Below are positions 51,000-58,900 of a DNA stretch of 64,000 bases, in pieces. Under the pieces are notes generated by a model, which was not told where the DNA came from, did no database searches, and was given only the letters and a program-made list of their open reading frames with translations. The stretch's first letter is position 1, and every line of letters starts with the position of its first letter. The stretch is from NCBI RefSeq assembly GCF_012273655.1, contig NZ_JAAWWP010000001.1, positions 434,001 to 498,000 on the forward strand, written 5' to 3'. Made by a program: the position numbers and the translations under genes. Source of the stretch: Streptomyces physcomitrii (GTDB taxonomy: Bacteria; Actinomycetota; Actinomycetes; Streptomycetales; Streptomycetaceae).

Positions 51000-51150
51000 A
51001 TCCCCGCGGTCCTTCGGACCCCGGGGACCGTGCCACCCCCCGACTTCCCGATCCACGGCAACACCTCGAAGGGACACCCAAGATGACCGCTCTTCCTCCT
51101 GGGACGACCGTTCTCCCACCGCGGGAGCGCACCACCCGTGGAGGTGCCCG

Positions 51151-52110
51151 ATGAGGGTGCTGCTGATGGGAGCCAACGGATACCTGGGCCGCTTCGTCGC
51201 CGAGCGCCTGCTCGCCGACCCCGCCGTGCAGCTCACCGCCCTCGGCCGGGGCGACGACGCGGATGTGCGCTTCGACCTCGCGGGCGGCAGCCCGGGCGCG
51301 CTGACCCGCTTCCTGGACGCGGTGCACCCCGGCGTGGTCATCAACTGCGCCGGGGCCACCCGCGGCGGCGCCCGCGAGCTGACCCGGCACAACACCGTCG
51401 CCGTCGCCACCGTCTGCGAGGCGCTGCGCCGCAGCGGCTGCGGGGCCCGGCTGGTCCAGCTGGGCTGCGGCGCCGAGTACGGGCCGAGCCAGCCCGGCTC
51501 CTCCACCGCCGAGGACGCGGTGCCCCGGCCCGGCGGCCCCTACGGGGTGAGCAAGCTCGCCGCCACCGAGCTGGTGCTCGGCTCGGGTCTGGACGCGGTG
51601 GTGCTGCGGGTCTTCTCGCCCGCGGGCCCCGGCACCCCGGCGGGCTCCCCGCTCGGCAGGCTCGCCGAGGCGATGCGCCGGGCCATGCAGTCCGGCGACG
51701 GCGAGCTGAAGCTCGGCGGGCTCGGCGTCCAGCGCGACTTCGTCGACGTACGCGATGTGGCGCGCGCCGTGCACGCCGCCTCGCTCTCCGCCGCCCAAGG
51801 CGTGGTCAACATCGGCTCCGGCCGCGCGGTCCGGCTGCGGGACGCCGCCGCCACCCTCGCCCGGGTCGCCGGGTACGGCGGCACCCTGCACGAACTCGAC
51901 GGCCCCCAGCACCCGGTGCGCGGCCCCATCGGCCACCCGCGCGGGGAGCACCACGACCACCCCGGGCCGGTGAGCCCGTACCCGGACGGCTGCGGCAGCT
52001 GGCAGCAGGCCGATGTGCGCACCGCCCGCGACCGGCTCGGCTGGCGGCCCCGGATCGTCCTGGAGGAGTCGCTCGCCGACATCTGGATGGAGGCGGCATG
52101 CCGCATCTGA
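51151..52110 (+). CDS. NAD-dependent sugar-nucleotide epimerase/dehydratase
   Basis: 319 residues, extended short-chain dehydrogenase fold. GANGYLG at residues 8-14 binds NAD; the catalytic Tyr-x3-Lys is PYGVSK; VVLRVFSPAGPG and GVQRDFVDVRDVARAV are typical of UDP-hexose 4-epimerases and related reductases. Such an enzyme could supply the sugar nucleotide for the PelF-like transferase (PelX plays this part in some Pel systems). GGAGGTG precedes the ATG. Overlaps the spherulin-4 gene by 13 bp. Confidence 0.88.
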   Translation: MRVLLMGANGYLGRFVAERLLADPAVQLTALGRGDDADVRFDLAGGSPGALTRFLDAVHPGVVINCAGATRGGARELTRHNTVAVATVCEALRRSGCGARLVQLGCGAEYGPSQPGSSTAEDAVPRPGGPYGVSKLAATELVLGSGLDAVVLRVFSPAGPGTPAGSPLGRLAEAMRRAMQSGDGELKLGGLGVQRDFVDVRDVARAVHAASLSAAQGVVNIGSGRAVRLRDAAATLARVAGYGGTLHELDGPQHPVRGPIGHPRGEHHDHPGPVSPYPDGCGSWQQADVRTARDRLGWRPRIVLEESLADIWMEAACRI

Positions 52111-52877
52111 TCAGCCCGCGCGCCGCCGCGGCCACCGCCCCCTCCGGCGTCGGCATCGGGGTCCCGGGGCTCGCCCACCCGCTGCTCGCCCCGGCCGAGT
52201 GGGCCGAGCTGACCCGGCCCGGCACCCCGGTCGACTGGGTCGTCCTCAACGCGGGCCACGGCCCCGGCGAGCGCCCCGACCCGCACTGCCTGGCCGCCGC
52301 CGGACGCCTGCGCAAGGCGGGGGTGCGGGTCCTCGGCCACCTCGACCTCACCTACGGGGCCCGCCCCTTCGGCGAGGTGGTCACCGAGGCGCACCGCTAC
52401 CTCGACTGGTACCTGGCCGACGGCTTCCTGCTCGACCGGTGCCCCACCGAGCGCGCCGCCCTGCCCGAGGTCCGCCGCACCGTCGCCACCCTGCGCGCGC
52501 TCGCCGCCGCCGGGCGCGAGGGCCCCGGCCGCTCCCCGACGGCGCATGTGGTCCTCGGGCACGGCGGCCACCCGTACCCGGGATACGCGGAGAGCGGTGA
52601 CCAGCTGATCACCTTCGAGGGGCCCTGGAGCGACTACCGCTGGTCGCAGGCGGCCGAGTGGACCGCGGACTACCCGCCGGAGCGGTTCTGCCACCTGGTC
52701 CACTCGCTGCCCGCGGGCCATCTGGAGGAGGCGCTGCGCATCGCCCGCTGGCAGGGCGCGGGCACGGTCTGCTTCACCGACCGTACGGAGCGCGGATCGG
52801 CCGCCGCGCCCTGGGAGACCATGCCCGGCTACTGGGACGCGTTTGTCTCGCACGGCGGGACGGGTGTCTCGGAATGA
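52098..52877 (+). CDS. Spherulin-4 family (GH135-like) protein
   Basis: 259 residues, TIM-barrel. GIGVPGLAHPLLAPAEWAEL, WVVLNAGHGPGERPDP, LRKAGVRVLGHLDLTYGARP, RYLDWYLADGFLLDRC and LITFEGPWSDYRW follow the spherulin-4 pattern, whose fungal member Sph3 cuts galactosaminogalactan. The usual Phe-Phe-Asp-Glu near the barrel end reads Leu-Leu-Asp-Arg, so the acid there is altered. No signal peptide, so if it hydrolyses glycan it does so in the cytosol or leaves by another route. ATG 52098 lies within the end of the epimerase gene (coupled). Confidence 0.85.
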   Translation: MPHLISPRAAAATAPSGVGIGVPGLAHPLLAPAEWAELTRPGTPVDWVVLNAGHGPGERPDPHCLAAAGRLRKAGVRVLGHLDLTYGARPFGEVVTEAHRYLDWYLADGFLLDRCPTERAALPEVRRTVATLRALAAAGREGPGRSPTAHVVLGHGGHPYPGYAESGDQLITFEGPWSDYRWSQAAEWTADYPPERFCHLVHSLPAGHLEEALRIARWQGAGTVCFTDRTERGSAAAPWETMPGYWDAFVSHGGTGVSE

Positions 52878-52887
52878 AGAAGCGCGT

Positions 52888-52911
52888 GGCAGTGTTACGG
52901 CAAGAACTGCC
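52888..52911 (+). terminator. Weak hairpin with short T-run before moeZ
   Basis: GGCAGT (52888-52893) pairs with ACTGCC (52906-52911), followed by GTTTTG. Possible end of the polysaccharide-like operon. Confidence 0.35.
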
Positions 52912-52939
52912 GTTTTGACATCCGACCAACGGAGCCCCC

Positions 52940-54118
52940 GTGTCGCTGCCACCCCTGGTCGAGCCCGCATCCGAGCTCACCGTAGACGAGGTCCGCCGGT
53001 ACTCCCGCCACCTGATCATCCCCGACGTGGGCATGGACGGGCAGAAGCGGCTGAAGAACGCCAAGGTGCTCTGCGTGGGCGCGGGCGGACTCGGCTCCCC
53101 GGCCCTGATGTATCTGGCCGCGGCCGGCGTCGGCACGCTCGGCATCGTGGAGTTCGACGAGGTCGACGAGTCGAACCTGCAGCGCCAGATCATCCACAGC
53201 CAGGCCGACATCGGCCGCTCCAAGGCCGAGTCGGCCCGGGACACGGTCAAGGGCATCAACCCGTACACCGAGGTGGTCCTGCACCAGGAGCGTCTGGAGT
53301 CCGAGAACGTCCTGGAGATCTTCGCCCAGTACGACCTGATCGTCGACGGCACCGACAACTTCGCCACCCGGTACCTGGTCAACGACGCCTGCGTGCTCCT
53401 GAACAAGCCCTACGTCTGGGGCTCGATCTACCGCTTCGACGGCCAGGCCTCGGTCTTCTGGTCCGAGCACGGCCCCTGCTACCGCTGCCTCTACCCCGAG
53501 CCGCCGCCGCCCGGCATGGTCCCCTCCTGCGCCGAGGGCGGCGTGCTCGGCGTGCTCTGCGCCTCCATCGGCTCGATCCAGGTCAACGAGGCCATCAAGC
53601 TGCTCGCGGGCATCGGCGAGCCGCTGGTCGGCCGCCTGATGATCTACGACGCCCTGGAGATGCAGTACCGCCAGGTCAAGGTCCGCAAGGACCCGGACTG
53701 CGCGGTCTGCGGCGAGAACCCGACCGTCACCGAACTCATCGACTACGAGGCCTTCTGCGGCGTCGTCTCGGAGGAGGCCCAGGAGGCCGCCGCCGGGTCC
53801 ACGATCACTCCCAAGCAGCTCAAGGAGTGGATCGACGACGGCGAGAACATCGACATCATCGACGTCCGCGAGCCGAACGAGTACGAGATCGTCTCCATCC
53901 CCGGCGCCCGGCTGATCCCGAAGAACGAGTTCCTGATGGGCACCGCGCTCACCGGCCTGCCGCAGGACAAGAAGATCGTCCTGCACTGCAAGACGGGTGT
54001 CCGCAGTGCGGAAGTCCTCGCGGTGCTGAAGTCCGCGGGCTTCTCCGACGCCGTGCACGTCGGCGGCGGCGTCATCGGCTGGGTCAACCAGATCGAACCG
54101 GACAAGCCGGTCTACTGA
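52940..54118 (+). CDS. moeZ: Adenylyltransferase/sulfurtransferase MoeZ
   Basis: 392 residues. MoeB/ThiF-like E1 domain (about 15-260): VGAGGLGSPALMYLAAAGVG nucleotide loop, catalytic Arg region, zinc Cys pairs CYRC and CAVC. C-terminal rhodanese domain (about 285-390) with active-site Cys350 in HCKTGVR. It adenylates the C-terminal Gly-Gly of sulfur carriers (MoaD, ThiS, CysO types) and then makes their thiocarboxylates, feeding molybdopterin, thiamine, cysteine and some sulfur-containing antibiotics. GTG 52940 has GGAG seven bases upstream. Confidence 0.95.
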   Translation: MSLPPLVEPASELTVDEVRRYSRHLIIPDVGMDGQKRLKNAKVLCVGAGGLGSPALMYLAAAGVGTLGIVEFDEVDESNLQRQIIHSQADIGRSKAESARDTVKGINPYTEVVLHQERLESENVLEIFAQYDLIVDGTDNFATRYLVNDACVLLNKPYVWGSIYRFDGQASVFWSEHGPCYRCLYPEPPPPGMVPSCAEGGVLGVLCASIGSIQVNEAIKLLAGIGEPLVGRLMIYDALEMQYRQVKVRKDPDCAVCGENPTVTELIDYEAFCGVVSEEAQEAAAGSTITPKQLKEWIDDGENIDIIDVREPNEYEIVSIPGARLIPKNEFLMGTALTGLPQDKKIVLHCKTGVRSAEVLAVLKSAGFSDAVHVGGGVIGWVNQIEPDKPVY

Positions 54119-54171
54119 CCACTGGACAGGCCGGTCTGCTGACGACCGGACAAGCCGGTCTGCTGAGCCGC
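54100..54171. repeat. 24-bp tandem repeat spanning the moeZ stop codon
   Basis: Three 24-bp units (54100, 54124, 54148) beginning GGACAAGCCGGTCT or GGACAGGCCGGTCT. The first encodes the last residues DKPVY and stop of MoeZ; the copies repeat the stop. Confidence 0.9.
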
Positions 54172-54230
54172 CGCAGCCACGCGGTTCAGTAACTCAACAG
54201 CTCAACAGCCCCTGTCCGGGGCCGACTTGC

Positions 54231-54272
54231 GCGGGCCCGTCCTCTCCACCGCCATCGGAGGGGCGGGCCCGC
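54231..54272. terminator. Bidirectional terminator between moeZ and the TAP-like gene
   Basis: GCGGGCCCG (54231-54239) pairs with CGGGCCCGC (54264-54272), stem extended with bulges. The rest of the gap 54119-54469 has no gene. Confidence 0.65.
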
Positions 54273-54469
54273 AGCATGGGCGCGCCCCGCCTGCGTACCC
54301 CTGAGCGCCCGTACGACCTGCTGCGCCGGCCTCCCCGAACCGCCGCCCGACCCGGGGCCGGGGCCGTGTCCGCCCGGAGCCGGGTGCGCACCTCGGCGCC
54401 CGGGCAAGTGCCTCAGCCGGGCGCCGAGTGGTGCGTGGTGCGTGGTAAGTGGTGTGCGAGCGGCCCGGT

Positions 54470-56014
54470 TCAGCCCGCGCAGACCTTCCCGTCCTTCGGC
54501 GCCTCGCCCCGCAGCAGATAGCCGTCGACCGCCCCGTCCACGCAGGTGCTGCCGCTGCCGTACGCGCCGTGGCCCTGGCCCTTCCAGGTCAGCAGCACGC
54601 CGACGCCCTCGCCGAGTTCGTCGGCCATCTTGCGGGCGCCCTCGTAGGGGGTGGCCGGATCGCCGGTGTTGCCGACGACGAGTACCGGTGCCGCGCCGGG
54701 CGCTGCGACCTCCGGGGTGGCGCGGGTGCCGGGTACCGGCCACTCGTGGCACCAACCCGCGGTGTCCCAGTTGAGGAAGTCGCCGAAGACGGGGGAGAGG
54801 CGGCGGAACTCCGCCCCTCGCCGCTTCGCCTCGGCGGCGGTCGGCCGGTCCTTCGCGTCCCGGCAGGAGATCGCGCGCTGGGAGTGGCTCTGGGTGTCGT
54901 AACGCCCGCTCTCGTCACGGCCGTTGTAGTTGTCCGCGAGCCGCAGCAGCGGGCCGCCGTCGCCGTCCCCGGCCGCCTGAAGGGCCTCGGTGAGCACCGG
55001 CCAGTTGGACTTGCTGTAGAGGGTGACGGCGATCCCGGTGGTGGCCAGGGTCTGGTTCAGCTTCCGGTCGCCGTCGCCGCGCAGCGGCTTCTGGTCCAGG
55101 CGGGAGAGGAGCCCGGCGATCCGGGCGGTGCCCTTCTTCGGGTCCTCGCCGGTGGAGCGCAGATAGTCCTCCAGCGCCCGCTGGAATCCGCGCGCCTGGT
55201 TCCTGGCGTGGCCCACCGAGTCCGCCGTGGGGTCGACGACCGCGTCCAGGACCAGCCTGCCGACCCGCTGGGGGAACAAGTGGGCGTAGGTGCCGCCGAG
55301 TTCGGTGCCGTAGGAGATGCCGAAGTAGGAGAGCTTGCGGTCGCCGAGCACCTGGCGCATCAGGTCCAGGTCGCGGGCGGTCTCGGCGGTGGACAGGTGC
55401 GGCAGCAGCGCGGAGTCCTCGCGGGCGCAGCCCTTGCCGAAGTCCGCGGCGTCCCGCAGGAAGGCCCGCTCCTCGGCGGCCGTGTCCGGGGTGGCGTCCA
55501 CCGACTCGGCGGCCTGGAGCGCCCGGTCGCCGCGGCAGCGCACGCCCTCGCTCGCGGCCACCCCGCGCGGGTCGAAGCTGACCAGGTCGTAACGGCCGCG
55601 CAGCCTCTCGTACTCCCCCGAGAGCGCGGGCAGCATCTTCAGTCCCGAGCCGCCGGGGCCGCCGAAGTTGAAGAGCAGCGAGCCGACGCGCTGCTTCGCG
55701 CCGCTGGTGGAGCGGGCGCGGATCAGGGCGATCCGGAGCTGGGCGCCCTCGGGCTCGGCGTAGTCGCGGGGCACCCGCAGCCGGGCGCACTCCCAGTCGC
55801 CGCCGGGTGCTCGGCCGGACTCGTCCGCCGCGCAACGGCCCCAGTCGAGCTTCTGCCCGGTCAGCGAGGCGGGCAGGGCCTGGCCGCCGGGCGCCGATTC
55901 GGAGGGCCCCTTGGCGTCGGGCGAGGGTCCGTCCCCGCCGTCGTCCCCGGAGCCCCCGCACCCGGCGATCAGCAGGGCGGCCGCACCGGCGGCCAGCGCG
56001 CGCAGCAGACGCAT
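54470..56014 (-). CDS. Secreted TAP-like alpha/beta-hydrolase lipoprotein (tripeptidyl aminopeptidase family), copy 1
   Basis: 514 residues. Lipobox IAGC puts the acylated Cys at 19. FNFGGPGGSG forms the oxyanion hole, FGISYGTELG the nucleophile elbow (Ser234), VVGNTGDPATPYEGARKMA the acid and WKGQGHGAYG the His; the last 100 residues are the TAP C-terminal domain. Family members cut tripeptides from protein N-termini outside the cell. A close paralogue follows leftward-transcribed 85 bp away (upstream on this strand). Confidence 0.88.
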   Translation of the reverse strand: MRLLRALAAGAAALLIAGCGGSGDDGGDGPSPDAKGPSESAPGGQALPASLTGQKLDWGRCAADESGRAPGGDWECARLRVPRDYAEPEGAQLRIALIRARSTSGAKQRVGSLLFNFGGPGGSGLKMLPALSGEYERLRGRYDLVSFDPRGVAASEGVRCRGDRALQAAESVDATPDTAAEERAFLRDAADFGKGCAREDSALLPHLSTAETARDLDLMRQVLGDRKLSYFGISYGTELGGTYAHLFPQRVGRLVLDAVVDPTADSVGHARNQARGFQRALEDYLRSTGEDPKKGTARIAGLLSRLDQKPLRGDGDRKLNQTLATTGIAVTLYSKSNWPVLTEALQAAGDGDGGPLLRLADNYNGRDESGRYDTQSHSQRAISCRDAKDRPTAAEAKRRGAEFRRLSPVFGDFLNWDTAGWCHEWPVPGTRATPEVAAPGAAPVLVVGNTGDPATPYEGARKMADELGEGVGVLLTWKGQGHGAYGSGSTCVDGAVDGYLLRGEAPKDGKVCAG

Positions 56015-56099
56015 GACTTCTTCCTCCCCCTGAGCGGGCCCGGACGGCGCCCCTCGCGCCGGGCACCCCGGTGCCCGGACGGTGCCGCCATCGTAGGCG

Positions 56100-57656
56100 T
56101 CAGCCGCAGACCGTCCCCGACCTGGGCACCCGCCCGTCGAGCAGATAGCCGTTCACCGCCTTGCGCACACAGGCGTCCCCGCTGTCGTACGAACCGTGCC
56201 CCTCGCCCTTGTACGTCAGCTCCACACCGACCCCCTTGCCGAGCGCCCGCGCCATCTTGCGGGCGCCCTCGTAGGGGGTCGCCGGGTCGCCGGTGTTGCC
56301 GACCACCAGGATCGGGGCCGAGCCCGGGGCGCTCACCTCGGGGTGCTCGGCCGCGCCCGGGACCGGCCAGTCGGTGCAGGTGAGCATCCCCCAGGCCAGG
56401 TAGTCGCCGAAGAGCGGCGCGGCCTTGCGGAAGGCGGGCAGCTGCCGCTCGACATCCCGTACCGTCTGCCGCTCCTTCTCGTCCGCGCAGTTGATGGCGA
56501 CATTGGCGGCCTGGATATTGCTGTACGAGCCGTCCGGATTGCGCCCGTTCATCGAGTCGGAGAGCAGCATCAGGGTCTGGCCGTTGCCGTCGTAGGCCTC
56601 CTCCAGACCCTGGGTGAGGTACTCCCAGAAGTCCTTGGAGTAGAGGGACTGGGCGATGCCGTTGAGCGCGGCGGTCTGGGTGAGGCGGCGCGGGAAGGCG
56701 CCGGGCAGCGGCTTGGCGTCGAGCCGCTTCAGCAGGGCGGCGATACGGCGCTTCACGTCCGCCGCGGAGTCGCCGAGGGTGCAGTCCTCGCCCTTGGCGG
56801 CGCAGTCCTCGGCGAAGTTGTCCAGGGCCAGGGTGAAGCCGCGGGCCTGGCCGAGCGCGCCCTGCTCGGTCGACTCGGTGGGGTCGACGACCGCGTCGAA
56901 GACGGCCCTGCCGACCCGCTGGGGGAACAAGTGGGCGTAGACACCGCCGAGTTCGGTGCCGTAGGAGATGCCGAAGTAGTACAGCTTGCGGTCGCCGAGC
57001 ACCTGGCGCATCAGGTCCAGGTCGCGGGCCGCGTCGGTGGTGCGCACATGCGGCAGCATCTCGCCGGAGTTGTCCTCGCAGACCTCGTTGAACTCCCGGG
57101 TGTTCGCGAGGAGTTCGGCGCGCTCGGCCCGGTTGTCCGGGGTCGAGTCCTGCTGGAAGTACGCGTCCAGGTCCTCGGCGTCCTCGCAGAGCACCGGGGC
57201 GCTGGCGCCCACTCCGCGGGGGTCGAAGCTGACCAGGTCGTAGCGGGCGCGCAGGCTCTTGTACTCGTCGCCGAAGGAGGGCAGCGTGGTCACGCCCGAG
57301 CCGCCGGGGCCGCCGAAGTTGAAGAGCAGCGAGCCGATGCGCTCCTTCGCGCCGCCGGTGGAACGGGCCCGGATCAGCGCCAGGTCCACCGTCTTGCCCT
57401 TCGGCTCCTTCCAGTCCCGGGGCGCCTTCATCGTCGCGCACTGCCACGCGCCGCCGCCGGCCGCGCCGCGCGGGGCCTTGCCGCCGCCCTGGGCGTCCTC
57501 GGGGGCCGGGCAGTCCCGCCAGTCGAGCTTCTGCCGCGGCAGGTCCTCGGCGGTCGAGCCGCTGTCGTCGCCGCCGTCCCCGCAGCCGGGCAGCAGCGCC
57601 GCGAGGAGGACGAAGGAGGTGAGGGCGGCGGCACGCAGCGGGCGGGGCTTCGGCAT
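56100..57656 (-). CDS. Secreted TAP-like alpha/beta-hydrolase lipoprotein, copy 2
   Basis: 518 residues, lipobox LPGC with Cys25. Same motif set as its neighbour: FNFGGPGGSG, FGISYGTELGG, VVGNTGDPATPYEGARKMA, GHGSYDSGDAC. ATG 57656 has GAGGATGG upstream; the open frame runs further but is Pro-rich and unsupported. Identity with copy 1 is high near the catalytic motifs and lower elsewhere, pointing to an old tandem duplication. Both genes run leftward and may be one transcript. Confidence 0.88.
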   Translation of the reverse strand: MPKPRPLRAAALTSFVLLAALLPGCGDGGDDSGSTAEDLPRQKLDWRDCPAPEDAQGGGKAPRGAAGGGAWQCATMKAPRDWKEPKGKTVDLALIRARSTGGAKERIGSLLFNFGGPGGSGVTTLPSFGDEYKSLRARYDLVSFDPRGVGASAPVLCEDAEDLDAYFQQDSTPDNRAERAELLANTREFNEVCEDNSGEMLPHVRTTDAARDLDLMRQVLGDRKLYYFGISYGTELGGVYAHLFPQRVGRAVFDAVVDPTESTEQGALGQARGFTLALDNFAEDCAAKGEDCTLGDSAADVKRRIAALLKRLDAKPLPGAFPRRLTQTAALNGIAQSLYSKDFWEYLTQGLEEAYDGNGQTLMLLSDSMNGRNPDGSYSNIQAANVAINCADEKERQTVRDVERQLPAFRKAAPLFGDYLAWGMLTCTDWPVPGAAEHPEVSAPGSAPILVVGNTGDPATPYEGARKMARALGKGVGVELTYKGEGHGSYDSGDACVRKAVNGYLLDGRVPRSGTVCG

Positions 57657-57846
57657 ACGCCCATCCTCGGCCGGGGGCGGCGGGCCCGCCCGGGGCCGCG
57701 GGCCGAGCGGGTGAGGGCCGGGGCGGGAACCGGTGCCCGCGTGGGGCGGGGGAGCGGGCCGGGTCGGCCGAGGACACGGGCCGGGGGACGGGGGACGGGG
57801 GTCGGCCGGAGTCGAGGGCTGGGGGTCGGCCGCAGGCGCGGGCGGG

Positions 57847-58812
57847 TCAGCCCAGGACGCGGATCGGCGCGCCCGCCAGGAAGGCCTGGATGTCCTCGAC
57901 GGCCTGGGAGTAGTACGTGGCGTAGTTGGCGCGCGAGACATAGCCGAGGTGCGGGGTGGCGAGCAGCCGGGGCGCGGTGCGCATCGGGTGGTCGGCGGGC
58001 AGCGGCTCGTGGTCGAAGACGTCGACGCCCGCCCCCGCGATCCGCCCCTCGCGCAGGGCGGCGAGCAGCGCCTCCTGGTCCACGATCGCGGCCCGGGAGG
58101 TGTTCACCAGGTAGGCCCCGGGCCGCATCAGCGCCAGCTCCCGGGCGCCGATCAGCCCACGGGTGCGCGCGCCGAGCGCGAGGTGCACGGAGACGAAGTC
58201 GGCGCCGGCGAGCAGTTCCTCCTTGGAGGCGGCCAGGCGGACACCGACCTCCTCGGCGCGGGCGGGGGTGAGGTGCCGGCTCCAGGCGAGCACGTCCATG
58301 CCGAAGGCGAGGCCCACCCGGGCGACCCTGCCGCCGATCTTCCCGAGGCCGAGCAGCCCGAGGGTGCGGCCCGCGAGGTCGGTGCCGACGCTGCCCTGCC
58401 AGGGGCCGCCCTCGCGCAGCGCGGTGCTTTCCGGCACCAGCTGCCGGGCGAGGCCGAGCAGCAGCGCCCAGGTCAGCTCGGTCGGCGGGGTGCTGGAACT
58501 CTCGGTGCCGCACACCGTGACCCCCGCCGCCCGGGCCGCCTCGTAGTCGATGACCGAGTTGCGCATCCCGGAGGCGATCAGCAGCCGCAGCCGGGGGAGC
58601 CGGGCCAGCAGGGAGGCGGGGAAGGCGACGCGTTCGCGCAGGGTGACCACGATCTCGAAGTCGGCGAGCGCCGCCGCGAGTTCCTCCTCCGTACCGAAGT
58701 GCTCGGTGAAGGAGACCGTCTCCACCCGGCCTTCGAGCACCGACCAGTCCGCACCGGCGGCCGCGGCTCGCTGGTAGTCGTCGAGCACGGCACAGCGCAG
58801 TGCGGTTCCCAC
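57847..58812 (-). CDS. D-isomer-specific 2-hydroxyacid dehydrogenase
   Basis: 321 residues. NAD-binding GLLGLGKIGGRVARVGLAFGMDVLAW, substrate-side Arg in LVNTSRAAIVDQEALLAAL, Glu in AGVDVFDHEPLP, and catalytic His in ATPHLGYVSR. Overall like SerA-type reductases without a regulatory domain. GTG 58812 has GGAGGGG upstream. Substrate unknown. Transcribed leftward, 190 bp before the TAP-like pair. Confidence 0.88.
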   Translation of the reverse strand: MGTALRCAVLDDYQRAAAAGADWSVLEGRVETVSFTEHFGTEEELAAALADFEIVVTLRERVAFPASLLARLPRLRLLIASGMRNSVIDYEAARAAGVTVCGTESSSTPPTELTWALLLGLARQLVPESTALREGGPWQGSVGTDLAGRTLGLLGLGKIGGRVARVGLAFGMDVLAWSRHLTPARAEEVGVRLAASKEELLAGADFVSVHLALGARTRGLIGARELALMRPGAYLVNTSRAAIVDQEALLAALREGRIAGAGVDVFDHEPLPADHPMRTAPRLLATPHLGYVSRANYATYYSQAVEDIQAFLAGAPIRVLG

Positions 58813-58900
58813 GGTGCTCCCCTCCGACCGGCTCGGAACGGTCACCGGGCCCGGAGACCTCACCGTACGCGGCGGTCCCTTCGGGGAGCGGGCGGGGGCG

